DNA of 64,000 nt from Streptomyces goshikiensis (GTDB taxonomy: Bacteria > Actinomycetota > Actinomycetes > Streptomycetales > Streptomycetaceae). Made by a program: the position numbers and the translations under genes. Positions 51,451 to 59,356 of the stretch are shown here, piece by piece. Position 1 is the stretch's first letter; the number at the start of each line of letters is the position of its first letter. Location: the NCBI RefSeq assembly GCF_014650555.1, contig NZ_BMVE01000003.1:186001-250000 (forward strand). The letters are read 5' to 3'. The notes beneath the pieces are model-generated. The model had not been told where the DNA came from, ran no database searches, and saw only the letters and a program-made list of their open reading frames with translations.

Positions 51451-52412
51451 CGGACCGGCTGCGCTGCGCCGTCCTGGACGACTTCCAGCAGGCGGCCACC
51501 ACCCTCGCGGACTGGGCGCCGGTCGCGGACCGGGTGGAGGTGGTGACCTTCCCCGACCACCTCACCGGGGAGGACGAGCTGGCCGCCCGGCTCGCCGCCT
51601 TCGACATCGTCGTCACCCTGCGCGAACGCGTGCCGTTCCCGGCCGGCCTCCTCGACCGGCTGCCCCGCCTGCGGCTGCTCGTCGCCAGCGGCATGCGGAA
51701 CTCGGTCATCGACTACGCCGCCGCCGCGCGGGCCGGGGTGACCGTCTGCGGCACCGGCAGCTCCTCGACCCCGCCCGTCGAGCTCACCTGGGCGCTGCTG
51801 CTGGGCCTCGCCCGGGGCATCGTCGAGGAGAACACCGCGCTGCGGGAGCGGGGCCCCTGGCAGAGCACCGTCGGCACCGACCTGCACGGCAGCCGCCTCG
51901 GGCTCCTCGGCCTCGGCAAGATCGGCGGCCGGGTGGCCCGGATCGGCCTCGCGTTCGGCATGGACGTGGTCGCCTGGAGCCAGAACCTGACCGACGAGCG
52001 GTGCGCGGAGGTGGGCGTCACCCGCGCCGCGTCCAAGGAGGAACTCCTCGCCGGCAGCGACTTCGTCTCCGTGCACCTCGCCCTGGGGGAGCGCACCCGG
52101 GGGCTGATCGGGGCCGCGGAACTGGACCTGATGCGCCCGGGCGCGTACCTCGTCAACACCTCGCGCGCGGCGATCGTCGACCAGGAGGCCCTGCTCGGGG
52201 CGCTGCGCGAGGGGCGCATCGCCGGCGCGGGCGTCGACGTGTTCGACAGCGAGCCGCTGCCCGCCGATCACCCGATGCGCAGCGCGCCGAGGCTCCTCGC
52301 CACCCCGCACCTGGGGTACGTGACACGGGACAACTACGCCACGTACTACGGCCAGGCCGTCGAGGACATCAAGGCCTTCCTCGACGGCGAACCGGTACGC
52401 GTCCTGCCCTGA
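51447..52412 (+). CDS. D-2-hydroxyacid dehydrogenase
   Basis: A 321-residue enzyme of the D-isomer-specific 2-hydroxyacid dehydrogenase family with a GTG start. The nucleotide motif is LGLLGLGKIGGRVARIGLAFGM. Catalytic residues are Arg in VNTSRAAIVD, Glu in GVDVFDSEPL and His in ATPHLGYVT. It reduces 2-oxoacids to D-2-hydroxyacids, or the reverse, with NAD(P)H. The coupling with an aldo/keto reductase suggests consecutive steps on a small oxo-compound. Confidence 0.92.
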   Translation: MTDRLRCAVLDDFQQAATTLADWAPVADRVEVVTFPDHLTGEDELAARLAAFDIVVTLRERVPFPAGLLDRLPRLRLLVASGMRNSVIDYAAAARAGVTVCGTGSSSTPPVELTWALLLGLARGIVEENTALRERGPWQSTVGTDLHGSRLGLLGLGKIGGRVARIGLAFGMDVVAWSQNLTDERCAEVGVTRAASKEELLAGSDFVSVHLALGERTRGLIGAAELDLMRPGAYLVNTSRAAIVDQEALLGALREGRIAGAGVDVFDSEPLPADHPMRSAPRLLATPHLGYVTRDNYATYYGQAVEDIKAFLDGEPVRVLP

Positions 52413-52429
52413 CGGCCCTCAGGGCCGTC
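52411..52429. terminator. Convergent hairpin GACGGCCC-TCA-GGGCCGTC
   Basis: An 8-bp perfect stem with a 3-base loop overlaps the last two bases of the dehydrogenase stop codon. It lies 28 bases from the convergent ABC permease stop. Related CTCAGGG/TGAGGGC repeats follow to 52450. Confidence 0.75.
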
Positions 52430-52457
52430 AGGGCTCTGAGGGCCTCAGGGCTCCCGG

Positions 52458-53324
52458 TCAGGACACGATGTCCTTGCGGGCGAAGCCGCGGAAGGCGAGG
52501 GCGAACAGGACCAGTGCGTACGACACCGAGACCGCCGCGCCCTTGACCATCCCGCCCCACTCCAGGTGGGGCTGGAGCGCGTCGGCCCACGCGAACTGCC
52601 AGTGCGCGGGCAGGAACTCCCGCCACGACCCCAGCGCGGTCACCGCGTCCAGTACGTTCCCGACGATCGTCAGCCCGACCGCCCCGCCCACCGCGCCGAG
52701 CGGCGCGTCCGTACGGGTCGACAGCCAGAACGCCAGCCCGGCCGTGACCAGCTGGGACACGAAGACGAACGCGACGACCAGCGCGAGGCGCGGCACGGTG
52801 TCCGCGGCCGCGAGCGAACCCCCGGCCGGCAGCTTCAGCGGACCCCACCCGTACGCGGCGGTGCCCGCCGCCAGCGCCACCGCCGGCAGCAGCACCATCG
52901 CCGCCAGGCTGAAGCCGAGCGCCACCACCAGCTTGCTCCACAGCAGCCGGGCCCGCGGGACCGGCGAGGCCAGCAGGTAGCGCAGCGAGGACCAGCTCGC
53001 CTCCGACGCCACCGTGTCCCCGCAGAACAGCGCCACCGGCACCACCAGCAGGAACCCGGCCGACACGAACAGGCACGTCGCCGCGAAGTTCGCGCCCGAG
53101 GCCGTCGCCGTGTCGATGAGGGTGATCCGGCCGTTCCCGCCGTTCGGGCCGCCGCCGGGCCCGCCGCCCACCGCGAACGCGGTCATCAGGACGAACGGGA
53201 GCGCGGCCAGCACCCCGCCCATCACCAGCGTCCGCCGCCGTCGCCACTGGCGCAGCGCCTCCACGCGCAGCGGCAGGGTGCGGCTCGCCCGGTAGCCGGG
53301 GGCCACCTCCGTCACGGCACTCAT
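52458..53324 (-). CDS. ABC-2-type transporter permease
   Basis: A 288-residue membrane protein with about six helices: LVMGGVLAALPFVLMTAFAV, ATCLFVSAGFLLVVPVALF, LVVALGFSLAAMVLLPAVALAAG, LALVVAFVFVSQLVTAGLAFWLS and two more. A Gly-rich outer loop lies at about 52-65. SEASWSSLRYLLASPVPRARLLWSKL is the coupling region typical of ABC-2 exporters. Its ATG overlaps the stop of the upstream gene, a fusion containing the matching ATPase, so the two form one export complex. Confidence 0.88.
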   Translation of the reverse strand: MSAVTEVAPGYRASRTLPLRVEALRQWRRRRTLVMGGVLAALPFVLMTAFAVGGGPGGGPNGGNGRITLIDTATASGANFAATCLFVSAGFLLVVPVALFCGDTVASEASWSSLRYLLASPVPRARLLWSKLVVALGFSLAAMVLLPAVALAAGTAAYGWGPLKLPAGGSLAAADTVPRLALVVAFVFVSQLVTAGLAFWLSTRTDAPLGAVGGAVGLTIVGNVLDAVTALGSWREFLPAHWQFAWADALQPHLEWGGMVKGAAVSVSYALVLFALAFRGFARKDIVS

Positions 53325-56062
53325 GCCGAACCTCCGATCAGGGTGAGGAACGCGTCCTCCAGCCGGCGGTGCGGCCCCACCGCGGACACCGGGACCTCCA
53401 GCCGTACGAGTTCGGCGATCAGGCTCTCGGCCGTCGCGCCCTCCAGCCGTACCAGCAGTCCGTCATCGGCCGCCGCCACGGAGCCCACGCCCTCCAGCGC
53501 CGCCACCTTCTCGGCGGTCGTTTCGTCCACCGGCCGGGCCAGCGTCACCAGCAGGGTGTCCCCGCCGCCCGTGATCTCCGCGACCGCGCCCGCCTGCACC
53601 AGCCGGCCGCGGTCCATGACCACGAGGTGGGTGCAGGACTGCTCGACCTCCGACAGCAGGTGACTGGAGACGATGACCGTCCGCCCGCCCGCCGCGTACC
53701 GGATCATCACGTCGCGCATCTCCCGGATCTGCGGCGGGTCCAGACCGTTCGTGGGTTCGTCGAGGATCAGCAGATCGGGCATCCCGAGCATGGCCTGCGC
53801 GATCGCGAGCCGCTGCCGCATGCCCTGCGAGTACGTGCGCACCGCGCGCTCCAGCGCGTCGCCGAGCCCGGCGATCTCCAGGGCCTCCGCCAGGTGCGCG
53901 TCCTCGGCCGGACGCCCGGTGGCCCGCCAGTACAGCTCCAGGTTGGCGCGGCCCGTCAGGTGCGGGAGGAATCCGGCGCCCTCCACGAACGCCCCGACCC
54001 GCGACAGCACCGGCGCCCCGGCCCGTACCGCGTGCCCGAACACCCGGATCTCCCCGGCGTCCGGGGAGATCAGCCCCATCAGCATCCGCAGCGTCGTGGT
54101 CTTGCCCGCGCCGTTGGGCCCGAGCAGGCCCAGTACCTGCCCCTTCTCCACCCGGAACGACAGGTCCCGCACCGCGTACCGGTCCTGAGCCTTGGCGTAC
54201 TTCTTCGTCAGGCCGGTGATCTCCAGCGGTACGCCGGCCCGTGCCGGGTCCGGCGCCGGTACGCGGGCCCGCGCCCCGGCGCGGCCCCGCCCGGGCCGCC
54301 GGATGCCCAGCAGGGCCGCGGCCAGCGCCGCCGCGCCCAGCGGCAGCCCCCAGGTCCAGGCGGGCAGCCCGGCGGACGCCGTCCGTACGTCCTCGGCGAC
54401 GGGCACCGCGAGGGGGCCCTCCACCGCGACGGTGTAGGTGGCCGGGGCGGCGGGTGAGGCGTAGCCGAGGTCGGTGGCGGCCACGACGAGGCGCAGCCGG
54501 TGCCCGGCCTCGACGGCGTGGTCGATCGCCGGGAGCCGCAGCGCGACGGTCGCGCCGTTGCCGGCGTTCTCCACCCGCACCGGGGCGACCAGCTGACTGG
54601 GCAGCACCTGCTGCCGCCCGTCGGGGCCGACGTCGTACACCTTGCCGAAGAGGACGGCCGATCCGTCCGCGGCCGTCGACCTCACCTTCAGGGTGACGGT
54701 TGGCGTCCCGGTGATCCGCAGACCGGCGGGCAGCGGCGCCGACTCGAACCGGGCGTTCTGCCCCGGGAAGTCCAGCGAGAGCCCCGCGCCGAACGCGGCG
54801 AGCTGGCCGCCGATGCCGGGCAGCGCGGACAGGGCGGGCGGGGTGGCGCCTGCCGGGTTGGCGAAGGTCTGCTCCCGGCCGGTCAGCGCGATCGGGTGCG
54901 GGCCGGAGGTGAGCCCCGGGTACCGCTCGCCCGTAGCGCCGCGCAGCTGGACCTCGCCGTCGGTGGAGTCGATGCCCCCGGAGCGCGAGACGCGGAACGC
55001 CGGGCCGGTGGCGGCCTTCTCGTCGCCCTTGAGGTAGTGGTCGAACCAGGACGTCACCCGGGCCTGGGTCCGGCCGGACTCACGCATTCCGCCGTCGTGT
55101 CCGCCAGCCGCCCAGTCCACGGCTACGGGCGCGCCGTTCGCCGCGATCGCCCGGGCCATCGCGTCGGCCTGGCCGAGCGGGAAGAGGGAGTCGTCCTGGC
55201 CCTGCACGATGAGGGTGGGCACCTTGATCCGGTCGCCGACCGCCGACGGGCTGCGCTTCTCCAGCAGCTCGCGGGCTTCGGCGTCGGGCTTCCCGGCCAC
55301 TGCGACCCGCTCGTACATGGCGCACAGCTCCGGCTCGAAGCGCCCGCAGCCGGTGGCCGCGGGCGCACCGGGGCGGGCGTCCCGGCCGTCTTGGGTTTCG
55401 GGGGCGGGCGCGGACGGCTGAAGGCCTTCCGCGGCGCCGGTCGTGAAGAAGATGCCGGTCCAGAGCTTCTTGAAGACGCCGTCCGGGAAGAGCGAGTCGG
55501 CGAGGTTCCAGTACGAGATCTGCGGGGCGATCGCGTCCACCCGCCGGTCGTAGCCGGCGGCGAGCAGCGACACCGCGCCGCCGTAGGAGGCGCCGGAGAC
55601 GCCGACGCGCGGATCGCCGTCCGCGTCGAGCCGCACCTCGGGCTGCCGGGCGAGCCAGTCGATGAGCCGGGAGACGTCCTTGACCTCCCGCTCGGGATCG
55701 TTCAGCCCGATCCGGCCGCCGGAGCGGCCGAAGCCGCGGGCGGACCAGGTCAGGACGGCGTACCCGTCCCGGGCCAGTTGCTCGGCCTGCGCGCGGGTGT
55801 CCTCCTTGCTGCCGCCGAAGCCGTGCCCGAGGAGGACGGCGGGACGTTTCGCCCCGTCGGCGACGCCGTTGCCGGAGGCGGTGAAGTAGGAGGTGTCGAT
55901 CGCGGCGCCGGGCATGTCGAGCACGCGGTCCTGGCGGTGCACGGCCGGGGCGTCGCCGGCCGCGGCGGTGGCCGTCAGCGTGCCGGCCCCCGCGACGACG
56001 GCGAGGGCGGCCGCGCCGGCCAGCAGGCGGCCGCGGCGGCGCCGGGGAAGTCGGAGCTTCAT
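53321..56062 (-). CDS. CocE/NonD-type hydrolase fused to an ABC-transporter ATPase
   Basis: A 913-residue fusion. Residues 1-35 are a basic start plus signal/anchor helix. Residues 45-540 are an X-Pro dipeptidyl-peptidase/CocE-type alpha/beta hydrolase with oxyanion GHGFGG (79-84), nucleophile elbow GASYG (Ser159), an IVQGQDDSLFP acid loop, AAGGHDGG with the likely His, and a jelly-roll C-domain. A second membrane helix (about 570-592, WGLPLGAAALAAALLGI) is followed by the basic RRPGRGRAGARAR. The last ~300 residues are a complete ABC ATPase: GPNGAGKTTT, YSQGMRQRLAIAQAML signature, LILDEPTNGLDPP and VSSHLLSEVEQ. The predicted topology is enzyme outside, ATPase inside. The stop overlaps the permease start. 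Confidence 0.9.
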   Translation of the reverse strand: MKLRLPRRRRGRLLAGAAALAVVAGAGTLTATAAAGDAPAVHRQDRVLDMPGAAIDTSYFTASGNGVADGAKRPAVLLGHGFGGSKEDTRAQAEQLARDGYAVLTWSARGFGRSGGRIGLNDPEREVKDVSRLIDWLARQPEVRLDADGDPRVGVSGASYGGAVSLLAAGYDRRVDAIAPQISYWNLADSLFPDGVFKKLWTGIFFTTGAAEGLQPSAPAPETQDGRDARPGAPAATGCGRFEPELCAMYERVAVAGKPDAEARELLEKRSPSAVGDRIKVPTLIVQGQDDSLFPLGQADAMARAIAANGAPVAVDWAAGGHDGGMRESGRTQARVTSWFDHYLKGDEKAATGPAFRVSRSGGIDSTDGEVQLRGATGERYPGLTSGPHPIALTGREQTFANPAGATPPALSALPGIGGQLAAFGAGLSLDFPGQNARFESAPLPAGLRITGTPTVTLKVRSTAADGSAVLFGKVYDVGPDGRQQVLPSQLVAPVRVENAGNGATVALRLPAIDHAVEAGHRLRLVVAATDLGYASPAAPATYTVAVEGPLAVPVAEDVRTASAGLPAWTWGLPLGAAALAAALLGIRRPGRGRAGARARVPAPDPARAGVPLEITGLTKKYAKAQDRYAVRDLSFRVEKGQVLGLLGPNGAGKTTTLRMLMGLISPDAGEIRVFGHAVRAGAPVLSRVGAFVEGAGFLPHLTGRANLELYWRATGRPAEDAHLAEALEIAGLGDALERAVRTYSQGMRQRLAIAQAMLGMPDLLILDEPTNGLDPPQIREMRDVMIRYAAGGRTVIVSSHLLSEVEQSCTHLVVMDRGRLVQAGAVAEITGGGDTLLVTLARPVDETTAEKVAALEGVGSVAAADDGLLVRLEGATAESLIAELVRLEVPVSAVGPHRRLEDAFLTLIGGSA

Positions 56063-56243
56063 GTGGAAACCCTAGTCGCAGGGCCCGCCCCTCCCGAGCG
56101 TCCCCAGGCGGAAGTCCCCGACCTCCTCAGGGCGTACACCACCGACCCGGAATACCGCACCCGCGGTACGCCGTCCGGCGGGGCCGCCCGGACCGTGCGG
56201 TCGCCGGCGGGCGGTGGGCGGGGGCAGGCGGCAGGATGGCGGC

Positions 56244-57788
56244 ATGCTGCTCGCCGAGGTCGCGCGCGTGTCGGCGGAGGTCGCCGGGTCCTCCGCCCGG
56301 TCCCGCAAGACCGCACTGCTCGCGGAGCTGTTCGCCGCCGCGCCCCCAGACGAGGCCGGGCTGGTGATCGCCTACCTGTCCGGGCGCCTCCCGCAGGGCC
56401 GGCCCGGCATCGGCTGGCGGGCCCTCGCCCGGGAGGTCCCGCCGGCCGGGGAACCCACCCTGGCCGTCGGCGCCGTCGACGCGGCCGTCACCGAGCTGGC
56501 CGCCGTCGCGGGACCGGGCGCGCAGGCCGGGCGGCGCCGGATCCTGGACGACCTGCTGGGCGCGGCCACCGCCCCCGAGCAGCGGTTCCTGCGCAGCCTG
56601 CTCTCCGGCGAGGTGCGCCAGGGCGCGCTGGACGCGGTGGCCCTGGAGGGCGTGGCCGCGGCCGCCGGGGTACCGGCCACCGCACTGCGCCGGGCCGTGA
56701 TGCTGGACGGCTCGCTGCCCCGGGTGGCGGCGGCCGTACTGGCCGGGGGCGAGGAGGCCCTGCGCACGGTCACCCTGCGCGTGGGCCGCCCCGTACAGCC
56801 GATGCTGGCGGGTTCCGCCAAGTCGGTGGCCGAGGCGCTCGCCGCGCTCGGGCCGTGCGTGCTGGAGGAGAAGCTCGACGGCATCCGGGTGCAGGTCCAC
56901 CGCGAGGGTGACGCCGTACGGGTGTACACGCGCTCCCTCGACGAGATCACCGACCGGCTGCCCGAGGTGGCCGACCTGGCGCGGGCGCTGCCCGGCGACG
57001 CGTTCATCCTCGACGGGGAGGTGATCGGGCAGGACGCGGACGGCCGCCCGGTGCCGTTCCAGGAGATCGCGAGCCGGGTCGGCTCCCGGGTGGACGTCGC
57101 GGCGGCCCGGCAGACGCTGCCGGTGGCCCCGTACTTCTTCGACGTCCTCGCCGCCGGCGGCGAGGTGCTGCTGGACCTGCCGGTCCACGAGCGGTACGCG
57201 ACCCTGGCCGCCCTCGTTCCGGAGGCCTCGCGGGTCCGCCGGCTGGTGGTGGCGGACCCGGCGGCGCAGGCGTCCGAGGCCGAACGCTTCTGGGCCGACA
57301 CCCTGGCCCGGGGCCACGAGGGGGTGATGGCCAAGGGCCTCGACTCCGCCTACGCGGCCGGCCGGCGCGGCAAACACTGGCTGAAGGTGAAACCGGTGCA
57401 CACCCTGGACCTGGTGGTGCTCGCCGCCGAATGGGGGCACGGCCGCCGCACCGGACTCCTGTCCAACCTGCACCTGGGCGCCCGCGCCGCCGACGGCACC
57501 TTCGCCATGCTCGGCAAGACCTTCAAGGGGCTCACCGACGAGATGCTGCGCTGGCAGACGGAGCGGCTGCGCGAACTGGCGGTCGAGGACGACGGCTTCA
57601 CCGTCCGGGTCCGCCCGGAGCTGGTCGTCGAGATCGCCTACGACGGCCTCCAGCGCTCCACCCGCTACCCGGCCGGAGTGGCCCTCCGCTTCGCCCGCGT
57701 CCTGCGCCACCGCCCGGACAAACCCGCCTCCGAAGCAGACACGGTGGCCACCGTCCTGGCAGCCCACCCGGGTTTGCCTCAGAGGTAA
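56244..57788 (+). CDS. ligB: ATP-dependent DNA ligase (LigB type)
   Basis: A 514-residue ligase close in length to mycobacterial LigB. MLLAEVARVS at 56244 is the chosen start. An N-terminal helical DNA-binding domain (1-180) precedes the adenylation domain, where Lys210 in LEEKLDGIRVQV is the AMP-acceptor (KxDGxR). Motif III FILDGEVIGQD, motif IV GHEGVMAKGLDS, motif V KHWLKVKP and the OB-fold (after ~415) follow. It seals nicks. No Ku or primase gene is adjacent, so a dedicated NHEJ role is not indicated; it is likely an accessory repair ligase beside the NAD-dependent LigA. Confidence 0.93.
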   Translation: MLLAEVARVSAEVAGSSARSRKTALLAELFAAAPPDEAGLVIAYLSGRLPQGRPGIGWRALAREVPPAGEPTLAVGAVDAAVTELAAVAGPGAQAGRRRILDDLLGAATAPEQRFLRSLLSGEVRQGALDAVALEGVAAAAGVPATALRRAVMLDGSLPRVAAAVLAGGEEALRTVTLRVGRPVQPMLAGSAKSVAEALAALGPCVLEEKLDGIRVQVHREGDAVRVYTRSLDEITDRLPEVADLARALPGDAFILDGEVIGQDADGRPVPFQEIASRVGSRVDVAAARQTLPVAPYFFDVLAAGGEVLLDLPVHERYATLAALVPEASRVRRLVVADPAAQASEAERFWADTLARGHEGVMAKGLDSAYAAGRRGKHWLKVKPVHTLDLVVLAAEWGHGRRTGLLSNLHLGARAADGTFAMLGKTFKGLTDEMLRWQTERLRELAVEDDGFTVRVRPELVVEIAYDGLQRSTRYPAGVALRFARVLRHRPDKPASEADTVATVLAAHPGLPQR

Positions 57789-57794
57789 GGAAGA

Positions 57795-57823
57795 TTGCCA
57801 GGCGGGCAAGACTCTGGCTCAAT
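57795..57823 (+). promoter_or_regulatory. Operator/promoter for a leaderless XRE-cupin transcript
   Basis: TTGCCA (57795-57800) and CTCAAT (57818-57823) are 17 bases apart. The -10 ends 6 bases before the ATG at 57830, so the message is probably leaderless. TTGCC (57795-57799) and GGCAA (57805-57809) are inverted around 5 bases and overlap the -35, as expected for an autorepressor site. Confidence 0.5.
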
Positions 57824-57829
57824 CGGGGT

Positions 57830-58468
57830 ATGACACCCGGATCCGACGAAGACGCCGGGGCAGCGGCGGACGAGCTGCCCACCGTGGCCCCGCAGCTGCG
57901 TGACCTGCGACGGCGGGCCGGCCTCACGCTGGAGGCCGCCGCCACGCGGGCCAGGCTGTCGCCCGCCCACCTGTCACGGCTGGAGACCGGCCGGCGCCAG
58001 CCCTCGCTGCCGCTGCTGCTCGGTCTCGCCCGCACCTACGGTACGACGGTCTCGGAGCTGCTCGGGGAGACCCCGGCCGTGGCCGATCCCATCGTACGCG
58101 CCGGTGGTCCGGGGGCCCGCGAGGCCGACGGGTGGACGTACTGGCAGGCCGGCGGCTCCGGGCGCGGGATGCAGGCGCTGCGCGTGCACGTCCCGCACGG
58201 GCGCAGCCAGGGCGAGCTGGTGCGCGTCCATCCCGGCGAGGAGTGGCTCTACGTCCTCAAGGGGCGGCTGCGGCTGCACCTGGGAGAGGCCGAGCACCTG
58301 CTGGAGCCGGGGGACAGCGCGCACTTCGAATCGCTCACCCCGCACCGGATCGGCGCCGCCGCGGCCCAGGGGGCCGACCTGCTGTTCGTCCACACGCTGC
58401 TGCAGAGCAGCCTCGCCGGGCTGTGTCTCGGCGGCTCGACCACGACCACCCACCAGCACCGTCCGTAG
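57830..58468 (+). CDS. XRE-family regulator with cupin domain
   Basis: A 212-residue regulator. Residues 24-80 form a Cro/C1-type helix-turn-helix (LRDLRRRAGLTLEAAATRA, LSPAHLSRLETGRRQPSLPLL). Residues 125-200 are a cupin barrel with HPGEEWLYVLKGRLRLHLGEAEHLLEPGDSAHFESLTPHRIG in part, including the HxGEEWLYVL metal/ligand strand. XRE-cupin proteins sense small metabolites and often repress their own operon. The next gene, 23 bases on, encodes a small membrane protein, a frequent partner in Streptomyces. No ribosome site precedes the ATG. Confidence 0.9.
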   Translation: MTPGSDEDAGAAADELPTVAPQLRDLRRRAGLTLEAAATRARLSPAHLSRLETGRRQPSLPLLLGLARTYGTTVSELLGETPAVADPIVRAGGPGAREADGWTYWQAGGSGRGMQALRVHVPHGRSQGELVRVHPGEEWLYVLKGRLRLHLGEAEHLLEPGDSAHFESLTPHRIGAAAAQGADLLFVHTLLQSSLAGLCLGGSTTTTHQHRP

Positions 58469-58491
58469 CCCCGTAGCCCCGAGGAGAGAGC

Positions 58492-58689
58492 ATGTCCGTG
58501 GATTCCGCAGAGCCCGTGTCCGACCCCGCCGTGCAGGCCGGGGAGCCCGCAGCGCCGGGCGTGCGCAAGCGCATCGAGTCGAAGTTCCCGCGCGGTCTGG
58601 TCATCCGGCTGATCGCCTACCTGTTCGTGGGCCACCTCTTCGCCTTCTTCGTCTACCTGCTGTTCGTCCTGGGCGGCCAGAACCAGTGA
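58492..58689 (+). CDS. Small single-pass membrane protein (DUF6126-type)
   Basis: A 65-residue protein with a hydrophilic acidic N-terminus and a C-terminal helix. KRIESKFPRGLVIRLIAYLFVGHLFAFFVYLLFVLGG (quoted only to show the helix) matches small actinobacterial proteins found after XRE-cupin regulators. GAGGAGAG precedes the ATG. Function is unknown; it might tether or assist a ligand-sensing complex or transporter. Its last 37 bases overlap the end of the convergent membrane-protein gene. Confidence 0.78.
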   Translation: MSVDSAEPVSDPAVQAGEPAAPGVRKRIESKFPRGLVIRLIAYLFVGHLFAFFVYLLFVLGGQNQ

Positions 58690-59324
58690 TCCCCGGGGCC
58701 CGCGCGGCCCGGCCCGCCCGGACCGCGCCGGACCCAGCCCAGCACCAGCACCGACGCCGCCGCCGCGAACGCGCACCAGGTGGAGGCGAACTCCAGCCGC
58801 CACAGGGCCGCGCAGACCACCGCCCCGGCGGCCAGCACCGCCCCCAGCAGCCGTAGCCCCCGGTCCCCGGAGAGCAGCAGCGCGCCCAGGGTGGCGAAGA
58901 GGTAGCCCGCCACCACCAGCGGGGCGTACGGGACGGCCACCCCGTACCCGATGGTGTGGCCCCGGACCTCGGCGTCCACCGGCCGGGTGGCCAGGCAGTA
59001 CGCGAGCACGGCGGCGGTCGCGAGCCCGGCGGCCGCCGGTCCCCACAGCACGCGGCGGGCCCCCGGCGCGGCCGCGAGCAGCACCCCGAACGCCACCCAC
59101 ACGGGCAGCACCGGCAGCGCGATCACCGCCCAGGCCGTGCTGGCGGGGCCGCAGCCGCCGCCCGCGTTCCAGACGGCCGCCTCCACCAGCTGGTGTGCGC
59201 CCAGCAGCACCGGCAGCGCCGCGACCGGCAGGTCCCGGGCCCGTCGCACGCGCAGTACGCACACCACCCCGACGGCGGTGATGACCGTACCCGCCGCCAG
59301 ATCGGCCGTCGCGCTCCAGCACAT
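58653..59324 (-). CDS. Polytopic membrane protein (DUF6629-like)
   Basis: A 223-residue integral membrane protein starting MCWSATADLAAG, with about six hydrophobic segments. The MCWSATADL start and the LGAHQLVEAAVW segment in helix 2-3 are recurrent in an uncharacterised Streptomyces family. No transport or catalytic motif is seen. The C-terminus GDHWFWPPRTNSR is read from bases that also encode the end of the opposite small membrane protein. Confidence 0.75.
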   Translation of the reverse strand: MCWSATADLAAGTVITAVGVVCVLRVRRARDLPVAALPVLLGAHQLVEAAVWNAGGGCGPASTAWAVIALPVLPVWVAFGVLLAAAPGARRVLWGPAAAGLATAAVLAYCLATRPVDAEVRGHTIGYGVAVPYAPLVVAGYLFATLGALLLSGDRGLRLLGAVLAAGAVVCAALWRLEFASTWCAFAAAASVLVLGWVRRGPGGPGRAGPGDHWFWPPRTNSR

Positions 59325-59356
59325 GCGCCGCGCCCGCGCCTACGCCGTCCCGGCGC

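Noticed and set aside
54500..56911. An 803-residue plus-strand frame across the hydrolase/ABC fusion and the ligase start
   Set aside because: It crosses two real genes and lacks recognisable domains.
56244..57788. A bacterial NHEJ operon (Ku-LigD)
   Set aside because: The ligase has no polymerase or phosphoesterase domain and no Ku gene is near; it fits LigB.
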